From assembly GCF_022023855.1 (NCBI RefSeq), contig NZ_CP059449.1, positions 186,001 through 250,000 of the forward strand: a DNA stretch of 64,000 nucleotides, read 5' to 3'. Of the stretch, positions 7,579 to 17,825 are shown one piece after another (positions within the stretch are counted from its first letter, which is position 1; each line of letters begins with the position of its first letter). A program made the translations under genes and the position numbers. Under the pieces are notes generated by a model. It worked only from the letters and a program-made list of their open reading frames with translations, made no database searches and was not told the DNA's origin. The stretch is from Azospirillum brasilense. GTDB lineage: Bacteria; Pseudomonadota; Alphaproteobacteria; Azospirillales; Azospirillaceae.

Positions 7579-8472
7579 TCACCCCTGCTTGAGCGCCGGG
7601 GAGCGGGCGAGCAGCCCGTCCACCTGGGCGCAGATTTCGTCGTAGACTTTGCGGTCGAGCTTGCGCAGCCAGCGCGGCGGGATGGTCTCCACCCCGTAGG
7701 TGGCGCCGGCCAGCATGCCGGCGATGGCGCCGGTGGTGTCGGCGTCCCCGCCCTGGTTGACGGTCTCGACGACGCAGGATTCCACGGAGTCGGTCTGGAA
7801 ATAATAATGCATGACCGTCTGCATCGTATCGACGATGTAGGCGGTGGCCAGGCCCCGGTAGGGCTGGAATTTGAACGGACGGTGCTTCGCGATGAGCTTG
7901 TTCGATTCGTCGCGCACGTCGCGCACGCTGCCGCCCAGCACCAGACGGCGCACCATGTGGCCGAGCGTCAGGGTCGCCGCGTCGGACATCGCGTTGCAAT
8001 GGGTGATGTGCGCCTGTTCCACCGTCCAGCGCTCGAAGGCCGCGTCGTCGCCCAGCGTCGCCAGGGCGACCGGCAGGTTGCGCATCGCCGCCCCGTTGCC
8101 GGCGTGATACTCGCTCTCCGGCTCCGACAGGGTGCCGTGCATGATGAAGCGGCGGATGCCGCGCCGTGTCGTGTCCCCGACATCGACGGGAACGCCCTTC
8201 AGCCAGACGGCGAACTCCTCCGCCGCGCGGCGGGCGTCCCACTCCGGGGCGGCCAGGATGGCGCGGCCGAGATGGATCGACATCTCGGTGTCGTCGGTCA
8301 CCTGCCCGGCGGGCAGCTTCAGCCAGCCGCCGCCCTTGATGTGCTTGTGCACGCCGTATTGGTGGGCAATCTCGCCCTTTGTCAGAAACTCGACGGTGGC
8401 GCCCAGCGCGTCGCCGCAGGCCAGCCCGAGATAGGCGCCCAGCGCGCGTGAGCGGATGGAATGGTCAGTCAT
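7579..8472 (-). CDS. draG: ADP-ribosyl-[dinitrogen reductase] glycohydrolase
   Basis: 297 residues. DraG removes ADP-ribose from Arg101 of NifH and so reactivates nitrogenase when fixed nitrogen is scarce or energy returns. Binuclear metal motifs are visible: T-D-D-T-E-M-S near residue 60 and G-G-D-A-D-T-T-G-A near 240, plus G-D-A-L-G-A-T-V-E near 20. Length and motifs are canonical. It lies 27 bases downstream of draT. DraG is known to be sequestered to the membrane by GlnZ-AmtB in Azospirillum. Confidence 0.97.
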   Translation of the reverse strand: MTDHSIRSRALGAYLGLACGDALGATVEFLTKGEIAHQYGVHKHIKGGGWLKLPAGQVTDDTEMSIHLGRAILAAPEWDARRAAEEFAVWLKGVPVDVGDTTRRGIRRFIMHGTLSEPESEYHAGNGAAMRNLPVALATLGDDAAFERWTVEQAHITHCNAMSDAATLTLGHMVRRLVLGGSVRDVRDESNKLIAKHRPFKFQPYRGLATAYIVDTMQTVMHYYFQTDSVESCVVETVNQGGDADTTGAIAGMLAGATYGVETIPPRWLRKLDRKVYDEICAQVDGLLARSPALKQG

Positions 8473-8499
8473 GGGCCGGATCTGTCCCGTGATCGGTTG

Positions 8500-9387
8500 T
8501 CAGAGAAGCGACACCCCCACCCTGTAGTCCCCGCCGACGACCAGATACTCGCCCTCTCCCTTGAAGGGGTAACGGGGCAGGATGTCGCGGAAGAAGACCA
8601 CCTTGGTGAGCGGCACCCAGGTTTCGAGGATGTAGTCCCCGAACTGGCCGGCGATGTCGCGCTCGATGGAAAAGGAGCTGAGGTTGTTGAGGCGCAGGAC
8701 CGCCGTGCGCTTGTCGGGGCGCGCGACGATGTGGTGCTCCTCGAAATCGTTGACGCCGCGGTAGAGCCGGATGTGGCTGGCGCGGGACGGCATCGGCGCG
8801 TCCGGCCAGCCGCGGCGCATCCACCACTGGCAATATTCGTACAGCAGGTCGAGCTGCAGGTTGATGTTGTTGTTGTGGAAGCGGGTGGCGACCTTCTCCT
8901 CGCCGTAGGTCCGCCACGCGTCGGAGGCGAAGCGCAGGATCGGCTCCTTGTGATAGGTGGGCAGCAGACCGAAGCGGCTCTCCACCCAGCCTTTCAGCAC
9001 AGCCCCCTCGGCGTTGTTGCTGTCGAACAGCCACCCCTTCAGCAGGCGCAGGTAGCTGGCGCGGTAGCGCCGCCGTCCGTCCGTGCCCTCGGCGCCGGAA
9101 AAGTCCGGGTTCAGCCCGAAGGTGAAGGCCATGTAGTGCTGGAAGATGTCGGCGGCGATCAGGCTGTTCGGGCTCTCGTCGAGCGCCTCGAACAGCACGG
9201 CGTGTTCGCTGCGCGTGCCGCCGATGCGCAGGCGCCGCGGCTCGTCGTTGAAGGACTCCGCGCACAGCGCTTCCGCCGTCACGTTCAGCAAGTTGGTGCG
9301 ATGCGCCTTCAGCGCCAGCGGCGAATCCGGATCGATCAGCCGCCCCCGCGCATCCCGCAACCCACCGCTCGCCGAACCGTCCGCCAT
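8500..9387 (-). CDS. draT: NAD+-dinitrogen-reductase ADP-D-ribosyltransferase
   Basis: 295 residues. DraT transfers ADP-ribose from NAD to Arg101 of NifH, switching nitrogenase off after ammonium or energy shock. The family pattern F-G-L-N-P-D-F and the R-L-Y-R-G-V-N-D-F segment near residue 205 (NAD-binding arginine region) are present, as is the downstream S-S-F-S segment. It is divergent from the nifHDK side and first in draT-draG-draB. Its upstream region (9388-9634) shows no -24/-12 element, which agrees with reported NifA-independent expression in A. brasilense. Confidence 0.96.
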   Translation of the reverse strand: MADGSASGGLRDARGRLIDPDSPLALKAHRTNLLNVTAEALCAESFNDEPRRLRIGGTRSEHAVLFEALDESPNSLIAADIFQHYMAFTFGLNPDFSGAEGTDGRRRYRASYLRLLKGWLFDSNNAEGAVLKGWVESRFGLLPTYHKEPILRFASDAWRTYGEEKVATRFHNNNINLQLDLLYEYCQWWMRRGWPDAPMPSRASHIRLYRGVNDFEEHHIVARPDKRTAVLRLNNLSSFSIERDIAGQFGDYILETWVPLTKVVFFRDILPRYPFKGEGEYLVVGGDYRVGVSLL

Positions 9388-9634
9388 CGCACTCTCAAAT
9401 CCACAATTCTTTCATGGATACCGCGAACCGGCGCGTCCGCCAAGGGTCCGCGTCACCGCAGGGCGACGTCGCGCAGCCCGCAATACATTTCGAATTCGAA
9501 AACAATTCAATTAAACAGCCGAAACAACTTTTGGCTTACTCCAAATATCTTAAAAATATCCGTTTGAACGGATGATGAGACGACACCATAGTTCTTCGGA
9601 CAGGATTCAGTGCACCGCAAGACGAGGCAAGGCC

Positions 9635-10981
9635 ATGTGGCCGATGAAGCGTAAGGAACAGGAGACGCGCAACCGGGCGGCACAGCCCCCGCGCGTTCTT
9701 CTTCCTTCCGTCGTCTCGGAAAAGATGCCGATGCGCTCGGGACGGGCGCCGGTTCCGCTGCGCGGCGCCAGGGAAGCCCGCGACGCCGTGACGCTCACCC
9801 GGCTGCTGCGCGGCACCATCACCCCGCTGCGCGGCGATGAGGTGCTGGCCCTGCTGGAGCCCCACCGCCCGCGTCTGGTGCCGAAACCGGTCAACCCGCT
9901 GGCCGCCATGCTCGGCCAACCGCAGGGTCGCCTGCTGGAGGCGCTGCTGCGCCCCACCGCGCCGATCATCCTGGACGTCCTGCTGCCCCGCCTGCGCGAC
10001 CATCTGATCGACCGCGTCGTCCACAACAAGGGCACCGCCGAGGATGGGCTGCCCGGCGCGCTGGAGGTGGCCACCGCCCTGCGCGCCCTGGTCGCCCTGC
10101 TGCGCGGCGCCGGGCGCGGCGCGGTGCTGTCGGTGGTGTCGGCCATCGAGGCGGACGCCCGCGCCGACGCCGACCGGCTGGTCCGCGGCGAAGCGCCCGT
10201 CGCAACCGCGGAAGACGATCCGGCCGGCGTCGCGGGGGGCGCCACCGCCGGCGCCATGGACAGCCTCGCCCACGCCCTGCTGCGCTTCGAGGCGCGGCGG
10301 CTGATGCTGGAGACGCTGGGCGCCACCGTCGCGCTGCGCGACGTCGTCTATCAGTCGCGCCGTCTCACCCGCCACGCCCTGCGCCGGGCGGCGGAGGCCA
10401 TGGACGGCTTCGGCGCCGACCGCGGCATCAAGGCGCTGCACGCCAGCCTCGCCACGCTGGCCTCGGTGGACGGGCTGCTCGTCGTCGCGATGCGGAACCT
10501 CGACGACCAGGAAGAGCACCGCGAGGAGGCCAACGCCTTCGTCGAGCCCGCCGACCGCAAGGCGATGAACGACTGCCTGTCGGCGGCGTGGCGGCTTTCC
10601 GACACACTGTTCGATCTTGTCGGAAAGGCGGCCAACGGCGGCGACCTCGACGAGCTGCTGTTCGAGGCGCTGCTGCGCCAGCTCCGTTCCCTGCACCAGT
10701 TCTGCACGGATCTCGACCATGCCGGACGTCCGGCGGTGCTCGACACGCTGGAGCGCCGTCTGGCCGAACGCAGCCGCGCGCTGGCCGGCATCGCCGGGGA
10801 GCGTCTCGTCGGCATCCTGCTGGCCCGCCCCGCCGACCCGGCCAAGGCGCGCCGTCTGCTCGCCCGCGGCCAGTCGCTGGCCCAGCTTCTCTATGACATG
10901 GGCCAGGACGGCGACGAGTTGGAGGCGCTGGCCCTGCGCCTCGTCGTCGCCCGCGACGCGCTGAACCACGCCGCCACCTGA
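9635..10981 (+). CDS. unknown helical protein between draT and nifH
   Basis: 448 residues from the ATG at 9635 (AGGCAAGG just upstream); an earlier in-frame ATG at 9572 would add 21 arginine-rich residues. I do not recognise the family. It is Ala/Leu/Arg-rich and almost wholly alpha-helical, with no membrane segment or cysteine motif. Codon use and high third-position GC match the neighbouring genes, so it is likely real. It points towards nifH and ends 79 bases before the first NifA site. No sigma-54 promoter precedes it. Confidence 0.7.
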   Translation: MWPMKRKEQETRNRAAQPPRVLLPSVVSEKMPMRSGRAPVPLRGAREARDAVTLTRLLRGTITPLRGDEVLALLEPHRPRLVPKPVNPLAAMLGQPQGRLLEALLRPTAPIILDVLLPRLRDHLIDRVVHNKGTAEDGLPGALEVATALRALVALLRGAGRGAVLSVVSAIEADARADADRLVRGEAPVATAEDDPAGVAGGATAGAMDSLAHALLRFEARRLMLETLGATVALRDVVYQSRRLTRHALRRAAEAMDGFGADRGIKALHASLATLASVDGLLVVAMRNLDDQEEHREEANAFVEPADRKAMNDCLSAAWRLSDTLFDLVGKAANGGDLDELLFEALLRQLRSLHQFCTDLDHAGRPAVLDTLERRLAERSRALAGIAGERLVGILLARPADPAKARRLLARGQSLAQLLYDMGQDGDELEALALRLVVARDALNHAAT

Positions 10982-11059
10982 GCCGCGAAGGCGCCGTTCA
11001 GGCGACATCCACCCATCTCATCCTTTTCATTGCGAGAGACCCGACAAAATGTCGGGCTT

Positions 11060-11084
11060 TGTCGGGTATGTCACAGGCCCGACA
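11060..11084 (+). promoter_or_regulatory. two overlapping NifA upstream activator sites (nifH)
   Basis: TGTCGGGTATGTCACA (11060-11075) and TGTCACAGGCCCGACA (11069-11084) both fit TGT-N10-ACA and overlap by seven bases. They lie about 70-95 bp before the nifH -24 element. Overlapping NifA sites in front of nifH are known in A. brasilense. Confidence 0.9.
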
Positions 11085-11126
11085 AAGCGGACCGCGCTCG
11101 TCCGCAATCTAATTTTTTGTTCATTT

Positions 11127-11140
11127 TCAATGACTTAAAA
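11127..11140 (+). promoter_or_regulatory. possible IHF-binding site (nifH)
   Basis: TCAATGACTTAAAA lies between the NifA sites and the -24/-12 element. It differs at one base from the IHF consensus WATCAA-N4-TTR, and the same 14-mer stands before the iscA-nifUSV operon at 25290-25303. DNA bending between NifA and sigma-54 polymerase is the inferred role. Confidence 0.5.
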
Positions 11141-11153
11141 ATTTTCCGCAAAC

Positions 11154-11169
11154 TGGCACGAGGGATGCA
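11154..11169 (+). promoter_or_regulatory. sigma-54 promoter of nifHDK
   Basis: TGGCACG-AGGG-ATGCA has the invariant GG and GC at the right 10-base spacing (-24/-12). It stands 83 bases before the nifH ATG, giving a leader of about 70 nt. Confidence 0.92.
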
Positions 11170-11245
11170 GAGAAGGGGTCGAAGCGGCCGCCGGGCAGGC
11201 CGCCCCGGAATTGAAGACACCCTGTAGACCCAAGCAAAGGAGTAA

Positions 11246-12133
<888 letters not shown>

Positions 12134-12167
12134 CACCTGGATCCCTGACGGGACACAGGTCTGAACT

Positions 12168-12228
12168 GGCCCCCTCCCCAGCCCACCCCGCCTTTGTGCG
12201 CGGGGTGGGAGAGAGGGGGCTCGGTCCC
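12168..12228 (+). repeat. GC-rich intergenic palindrome (copy 2, nifH-nifD)
   Basis: CCCCCTCCCCAGCCC...CCCCGCCTTTGTGCGCGGGG...GAGGGGGC forms a strong stem-loop in the nifH-nifD gap. Its position fits a processing or attenuating hairpin that would leave more nifH than nifDK mRNA, which is inference. It shares the C-rich/G-rich design with three other intergenic copies. Confidence 0.6.
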
Positions 12229-12274
12229 GCGCTGAAGTGGCGCGGACAATGAGAGCATGCAGGAGACTGGCACC

Positions 12275-13714
12275 ATGAGCCTGTCCGTGAACGAAGGCGT
12301 CGACGTCAAGGGTCTCGTCGACAAGGTTCTCGAAGCGTATCCCGAGAAGTCCCGCAAGCGCCGCGCCAAGCACCTGAACGTGCTGGAGGCCGAGGCCAAG
12401 GACTGCGGCGTCAAGTCGAACATCAAGTCGATCCCCGGTGTGATGACCATCCGTGGTTGCGCCTACGCCGGTTCCAAGGGCGTGGTGTGGGGTCCGATCA
12501 AGGACATGATCCACATCTCCCACGGCCCGGTCGGCTGCGGCTACTACTCCTGGTCCGGCCGCCGCAACTACTATGTCGGCGACACCGGCGTGGACAGCTG
12601 GGGCACGATGCACTTCACCTCCGACTTCCAGGAGAAGGACATCGTCTTCGGCGGCGACAAGAAGCTGCACAAGGTGATCGAGGAGATCAACGAGCTGTTC
12701 CCGCTCGTCAACGGCATCTCCATCCAGTCCGAGTGCCCGATCGGCCTGATCGGCGACGACATCGAGGCGGTCGCCCGCGCCAAGTCCGAGGAGCTGGGCA
12801 AGCCGGTCGTTCCGGTCCGTTGCGAAGGCTTCCGCGGCGTCTCCCAGTCGCTGGGCCACCACATCGCCAACGACGTCATCCGCGACTGGATCTTCGAGAA
12901 GACCGAGCCGAAGGAAGGCTTCGTCTCCACCCCGTACGACGTCACCATCATCGGTGACTACAACATCGGTGGTGACGCCTGGGCCAGCCGCATCCTGCTG
13001 GAGGAGATCGGCCTGCGCGTGATCGCCCAGTGGTCGGGTGACGGCACGCTCGCCGAGCTGGAGAACACGCCGAAGGCGAAGGTGAACCTCATCCACTGCT
13101 ACCGCTCGATGAACTACATCGCGCGCCACATGGAAGAGAAGTTCGGTATTCCGTGGATGGAGTACAACTTCTTCGGCCCGTCGCAGATCGCCGAGTCCCT
13201 GCGCAAGATCGCCGCTCTCTTCGATGACACCATCAAGGAGAACGCGGAGAAGGTCATCGCCAAGTACCAGCCGATGGTCGACGCCGTCATCGCCAAGTTC
13301 AAGCCGCGCCTCGAAGGCAAGAAGGTGATGATCTACGTCGGCGGCCTGCGTCCGCGCCACGTGGTCGACGCCTACCATGACCTGGGCATGGAGATCGTCG
13401 GCACGGGTTACGAGTTCGCCCACAACGACGACTATCAGCGCACCCAGCACTACGTGAAGGAAGGCACGCTGATCTACGACGACGTCACCGCCTTCGAACT
13501 GGAGAAGTTCGTCGAGGTGATGCGTCCGGACCTCGTCGCCTCGGGCATCAAGGAAAAGTACGTCTTCCAGAAGATGGGCCTGCCCTTCCGCCAGATGCAC
13601 TCCTGGGATTACTCGGGTCCGTATCACGGCTACGACGGCTTCGCGATCTTCGCCCGCGACATGGATCTGGCCATCAACAACCCCGTCTGGGGCATCATGA
13701 AGGCTCCGTTCTAA
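12275..13714 (+). CDS. nifD: nitrogenase MoFe protein alpha chain
   Basis: 479 residues from the ATG at 12275 (AGGAGACT upstream). Half of the alpha2beta2 dinitrogenase. P-cluster cysteines appear in the [14 protein letters not shown] and S-E-C-P-I-G segments. The FeMo-cofactor ligands are the cysteine in H-C-Y-R-S-M-N-Y near residue 275 and the histidine in Q-M-H-S-W-D-Y near 445. Length and motifs are normal. It is 141 bases after nifH and 30 before nifK. Confidence 0.99.
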   Translation: MSLSVNEGVDVKGLVDKVLEAYPEKSRKRRAKHLNVLEAEAKDCGVKSNIKSIPGVMTIRGCAYAGSKGVVWGPIKDMIHISHGPVGCGYYSWSGRRNYYVGDTGVDSWGTMHFTSDFQEKDIVFGGDKKLHKVIEEINELFPLVNGISIQSECPIGLIGDDIEAVARAKSEELGKPVVPVRCEGFRGVSQSLGHHIANDVIRDWIFEKTEPKEGFVSTPYDVTIIGDYNIGGDAWASRILLEEIGLRVIAQWSGDGTLAELENTPKAKVNLIHCYRSMNYIARHMEEKFGIPWMEYNFFGPSQIAESLRKIAALFDDTIKENAEKVIAKYQPMVDAVIAKFKPRLEGKKVMIYVGGLRPRHVVDAYHDLGMEIVGTGYEFAHNDDYQRTQHYVKEGTLIYDDVTAFELEKFVEVMRPDLVASGIKEKYVFQKMGLPFRQMHSWDYSGPYHGYDGFAIFARDMDLAINNPVWGIMKAPF

Positions 13715-13744
13715 AGCGGCCTCTGGAAGATAGGAGTAATGAGC

Positions 13745-15304
13745 ATGTCCCACCCCGTTTCCCAGAGCGCCGACAAGGTCATCGACCACTTCACGCTCTT
13801 CCGTCAGCCCGAATACAAGGAGCTGTTCGAGCGCAAGAAGACGGAGTTCGAGTACGGCCACTCCGACGAAGAGGTCGCCCGGGTTTCCGCGTGGACCAAG
13901 ACGGAAGAGTACAAGGAAAAGAACTTCGCCCGTGAGGCGGTCGTCATCAACCCGACGAAAGCCTGCCAGCCGATTGGCGCGATGTTCGCGGCCCAGGGCT
14001 TCGAGGGCACCCTGCCCTTCGTCCATGGTTCGCAGGGCTGTGTCGCCTACTACCGCACGCACCTCACCCGCCACTTCAAGGAGCCGAACTCCGCGGTCTC
14101 CTCGTCGATGACGGAAGACGCGGCGGTGTTCGGCGGCCTGAACAACATGATCGACGGCCTGGCCAACGCCTACGCGCTGTACAAGCCGAAGATGATCGCC
14201 GTGCTGACCACCTGCATGGCCGAAGTCATCGGCGACGACCTCTCCGGCTTCATCAACAACGCGAAGAACAAGGAAAGCGTCCCGGCGGATTTCCCGGTTC
14301 CCTTCGCCCACACCCCGGCCTTCGTCGGCAGCCACATCGTTGGCTACGACAACATGATCAAGGGCGTTCTGACCCACTTCTGGGGCACGTCGGAGAACTT
14401 CGACACCCCGAAGAACGAGAAGATCAACCTGATCCCGGGCTTTGACGGCTTCGCGGTCGGCAACAACCGCGAGCTGAAGCGCATCGCCGGCCTGTTCGGC
14501 ATCGACCTGACGATCCTGTCGGACGTGTCGGACAACTTCGACACCCCGGCCGACGGCGAGTACCGCATGTATGACGGCGGCACCCCGCTGGAGGCCACGA
14601 AGGAGGCCGTGCACGCCAAGGCCACCATCTCCATGCAGGAATACTGCACCCCGCAGTCCCTGCAGTTCATCAAGGAGAAGGGCCAGCAGGTCGCCAAGTA
14701 CAACTACCCGATGGGCGTCACCGGCACCGACGAGCTTCTGCTGAAGCTGGCCGAGCTGTCCGGCAAGCCGGTCCCGGCGGAGCTGAAGCTGGAGCGCGGC
14801 CGTCTCGTCGACGCCATCGCCGACAGCCACACCCACCTGCACGGCAAGCGCTTCGCCGTGTACGGCGACCCGGACTTCTGCCTGGGCATGTCGAAGTTCC
14901 TGATGGAGCTGGGCGCCGAGCCGGTGCACATCCTGTCCACTTCCGGCTCGAAGAAGTGGGAGAAGCAGGTTCAGAAGGTGCTCGACGCCTCGCCGTTCGG
15001 CAAGTCCGGCAAGGCCTACGGCGGCAAGGACCTCTGGCACCTGCGCTCGCTGCTGTTCACCGACAAGGTCGACTACATCATCGGCAACAGCTACGGCAAG
15101 TATCTGGAGCGCGACACCAAGATCCCGCTCATCCGCCTGACCTACCCGATCTTCGACCGCCACCACCATCACCGTTACCCGACCTGGGGCTACCAGGGCG
15201 CTCTGAACGTGCTGGTGCGCATCCTGGATCGGATCTTCGAGGATATGGACGCCAACACGAACATCGTCGGCGAGACCGACTACTCGTTCGATCTGGTGCG
15301 CTGA
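13745..15304 (+). CDS. nifK: nitrogenase MoFe protein beta chain
   Basis: 519 residues from the ATG at 13745; an ATG six bases earlier is in frame, but AGGAG is 2 bases from it and 8 from the one chosen. P-cluster cysteines lie in A-C-Q-P-I-G-A near residue 70, G-S-Q-G-C-V-A-Y-Y near 95 and T-T-C-M-A-E near 155. The His-rich run [10 protein letters not shown] is in its usual place near 470. Last gene of nifHDK, followed by a strong terminator. Confidence 0.99.
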   Translation: MSHPVSQSADKVIDHFTLFRQPEYKELFERKKTEFEYGHSDEEVARVSAWTKTEEYKEKNFAREAVVINPTKACQPIGAMFAAQGFEGTLPFVHGSQGCVAYYRTHLTRHFKEPNSAVSSSMTEDAAVFGGLNNMIDGLANAYALYKPKMIAVLTTCMAEVIGDDLSGFINNAKNKESVPADFPVPFAHTPAFVGSHIVGYDNMIKGVLTHFWGTSENFDTPKNEKINLIPGFDGFAVGNNRELKRIAGLFGIDLTILSDVSDNFDTPADGEYRMYDGGTPLEATKEAVHAKATISMQEYCTPQSLQFIKEKGQQVAKYNYPMGVTGTDELLLKLAELSGKPVPAELKLERGRLVDAIADSHTHLHGKRFAVYGDPDFCLGMSKFLMELGAEPVHILSTSGSKKWEKQVQKVLDASPFGKSGKAYGGKDLWHLRSLLFTDKVDYIIGNSYGKYLERDTKIPLIRLTYPIFDRHHHHRYPTWGYQGALNVLVRILDRIFEDMDANTNIVGETDYSFDLVR

Positions 15305-15358
15305 CCTCCCCCGGCCGGCGCGGGGTCTCCATCCCCCCGCCCGGCCGCTTCCCCGGAG

Positions 15359-15400
15359 AGCCGGAGTCCACCCACGAGGTGGGCTCCGGCTTTTCCTTTT
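15359..15400 (+). terminator. rho-independent terminator of nifHDK
   Basis: AGCCGGAGTCCACC-CACGA-GGTGGGCTCCGGCT has a 14-bp stem with one mismatch, followed by TTTTCCTTTT. It lies 55 bases after the nifK stop. Confidence 0.9.
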
Positions 15401-15516
15401 CCGGCCCAGCGGCCCGCCCTTAAACGCAGACAACTTTTATCCGCGTTTTTCGGCTTGCGCCCGATAACGCGGACTGATATGGTCTGTGTTGTCGAGACCG
15501 TTGGACGGGCCGCGCC

Positions 15517-16038
15517 ATGGCACAACTCACCGCAAGCGTCGAGTACGGCATCCACTGGCTGGTCGCCGCCGGCGACACGCCGTTGAGCAGCCGGGATCTG
15601 GCGGAGTTGCAGGGAATCTCCCCCTCTTTCCTCGCCAAGATCTTTCCGAAGCTGGAGAAGGCGGGGATCGTCACGGCCAGCGAAGGGGTGCGCGGCGGTT
15701 ACCGCCTCGCCAAGGCGCGGGAAGACATCAACTTCCTCGTCATCGTCGACGCCATCGAGGGCGAGAAGCCGCTGTTCGAGTGCCAGGAGATCCGCGGCCG
15801 CTGCGCGATCTTCGACGACAGACCGCCGGATTGGGCGACCTCCGGCGTCTGCGCAATCCACGCCGTGATGCTGAAGGCCGAGAAGGCGATGCGCGACACG
15901 CTGGCCAAGGAGACGCTGGCCAGCGTCGGCGAGACCTTCGGGCGCAAGGCCCCGCCGGAGTTCCAAGGCGACGTCCAGACCTGGATCGACGCGCGCCTCG
16001 GCACCCGCGCCGCATCACGGACACGGCATACACCGTAG
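15517..16038 (+). CDS. Rrf2-family transcriptional regulator
   Basis: 173 residues. The winged-helix domain (S-V-E-Y-G-I-H-W-L near residue 10, S-P-S-F-L-A-K-I-F near 45, R-G-G-Y-R-L-A near 70) is typical of IscR/NsrR/RirA. Three conserved cysteines (F-E-C-Q-E, G-R-C-A-I-F, G-V-C-A-I-H, about 88-117) could hold an Fe-S cluster, so it may sense oxygen, NO or Fe-S status. An inverted repeat TCCGCGTT / AACGCGGA at 15440-15473 upstream is a possible operator or hairpin. The NADH dehydrogenase-like gene follows 138 bases later on the same strand and may be its target. Confidence 0.9.
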   Translation: MAQLTASVEYGIHWLVAAGDTPLSSRDLAELQGISPSFLAKIFPKLEKAGIVTASEGVRGGYRLAKAREDINFLVIVDAIEGEKPLFECQEIRGRCAIFDDRPPDWATSGVCAIHAVMLKAEKAMRDTLAKETLASVGETFGRKAPPEFQGDVQTWIDARLGTRAASRTRHTP

Positions 16039-16176
16039 CTGGCCACCGTAGCCGGCCCGACCACCACGCCTCACCCGATGCCCTGAAACACCTCCCGGAC
16101 CTCCGCCGGACGGACGGGATGGCTGCCGCGCGCCAGAACGCTCCCTCCTGTCCGGCTTTCAGAGGGACACAGAGTA

Positions 16177-17386
16177 ATGACCCAACAAATCGTCATCGCC
16201 GGTTCCGGTTTCGCCGGATTGTGGGCCGCCCTGTCCGCCGCCCGCGCCGTGGCGCTGGCCGGCCGCGACGGCGACGTCGCGATCACCGTCGTCTCGCCGG
16301 CCCCTCAGCTCCACATCCGCCCCCGCCTCTACGAAGCGGTGCTGGAAGGCATGGCGCCGGACCTCGCCGCGCTGTTCGAAGCGGTGGGCGTCCGTCACGT
16401 TCCCGGCGTCGTGACAACGATCCACGCCGGCCGCCGCGCGGTGGACGTCGCTGGCACCGACGGCGCCCGGTTCACCCTGCCCTACAACCGCTTCGTGCTG
16501 GCCGCCGGCAGCCGCCTGTTCACCCCGCCCATTCCCGGCCTCGCCGAGCACGCCTTCAACGTCGACCAACTCGACAGCGCACACGCCCTCGATGCCCATC
16601 TGAAGGCCCTGGCCGCCCAGCCGGAGACGGCGGCGCGCAACACCGTGGTGGTGGCCGGCGGCGGCTTCACCGGCATCGAGACGGCGGCGGAGATGCCGGA
16701 CCGGCTGCGCGCCATCCTGGGCGCGGACGCCAAGGTCCGCGTCGTGGTGGTTGAACAGGCGCCGGCCATCGGCCCCGACCTCGGCCCGGTGCCGCGCCCC
16801 GTCATCGAGCAGGCGCTGGCCGAATGCGGCGTGGAGATCGTCGCCGGCACGGCGGTCGCCGCCATCGACGCCGACGGCGTGACCACCGCCACCGGCGAGC
16901 GCATCGCCGCCGCCACCGTCGTCTGGACGGCCGGCGCCCGCGCCAACCCGCTGGCCGCGCAGATCAGCGACGGGCATGACCGGTTCGGCCGCGTTCCCGC
17001 CGATCCGTTCCTGCGGGCGGTCGGCAACGACGGGATCTTCGTCACCGGGGACGTGGCGCGGGCCGCCACCGACGACCTTGGCAACGTCGCCGCGATGTCC
17101 TGCCAGCACGCCTTGAGCCTGGGCCGCGTCGCCGGCCACAACGCCGCGGCGGAACTGGTCGGCCTGCCCACCCACCCCTACAGCCAACCCAAATACGTGA
17201 CCTGCCTCGACCTCGGCCCGTGGGGGGGCGCTCTTCACCGAAGGCTGGGACCGGCAGGTCCGGCTGACCCGCGACGAGGGCAAGGCGGTGAAGCGCGAGA
17301 TCAACACCAAATGGATCTACCCGCCCCAGCCGGACCGCGAAGCGGTCTTCGCCGTCGCCAACCCCGACTATGTGATCGTTCCCTGA
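16177..17386 (+). pseudogene. type II NADH dehydrogenase-like FAD oxidoreductase, frameshifted near its end
   Basis: The N-terminus binds FAD (I-V-I-A-G-S-G-F-A-G-L), and a second dinucleotide fold appears at V-V-V-A-G-G-G-F-T-G-I-E near residue 165; G-D-V-A-R-A near 290 is the second FAD contact. It resembles single-subunit NADH:quinone oxidoreductases. A run of seven G at 17222-17228 shifts the frame. With six G the protein would continue W-G-A-L-F-T-E-G-W-D and end at the TGA at 17384-17386 after 402 residues. As written, the frame runs on into unrelated sequence until 17715. This is either a sequencing or homopolymer error or a recent lesion losing about the last 55 residues. Confidence 0.85.
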
Positions 17387-17825
17387 CGATGGCCCTGCGG
17401 AGCCGCGCTCCCCGCCATCGCAGGAACGCAGCTCCGCACGTGCATTACTTCCGGTGGAATGGCCACGCATCGAGGGCCAGACAACTCTCCACCCCCGTCC
17501 CCCTTCACAGCTTTCCATGGAGAAACGATCGGAATATCGGACCGTCTCCACCAGCGCGCAGGAAGTCGCGTCCCTTAACGGTTGAGCAACGCAACCGCCT
17601 TGATCTTCAAGCCAAGAGCGCGCACCACCGAGAAAATATCCACAACATCAACAAAAAATTGTGTCCGATTACCTGTCGGGAAAAGGCGCATCTTAACGAA
17701 TACAGTCACTTCTGAAACGACACGGCACTCTACAGCGCAGCATAAATGCCAATTAATTGTTTTTATATAAATTGCCGATAACCTCAAATCCAGCATTCCC
17801 TTTTTGCGCCATAAGGACAATCAAC
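17387..17825. other. AT-rich gap upstream of aerC
   Basis: A 439-base stretch without a convincing gene. A small minus-strand frame (17575-17820) has no ribosome site and no recognisable product. No clear -24/-12 element is seen: CGGCAC near 17732 has the GC one base out of place. It probably holds the aerC promoter and leader. Confidence 0.5.

Noticed and set aside
17720..17760. A -24/-12 promoter for aerC (CGGCAC then GC)
   Set aside because: The GC doublet is one base off the obligatory spacing and no TGT-N10-ACA site is nearby.
17575..17820. An 81-codon minus-strand frame upstream of aerC
   Set aside because: AT-rich, with no ribosome site and no family resemblance; it probably arises by chance in the leader region.
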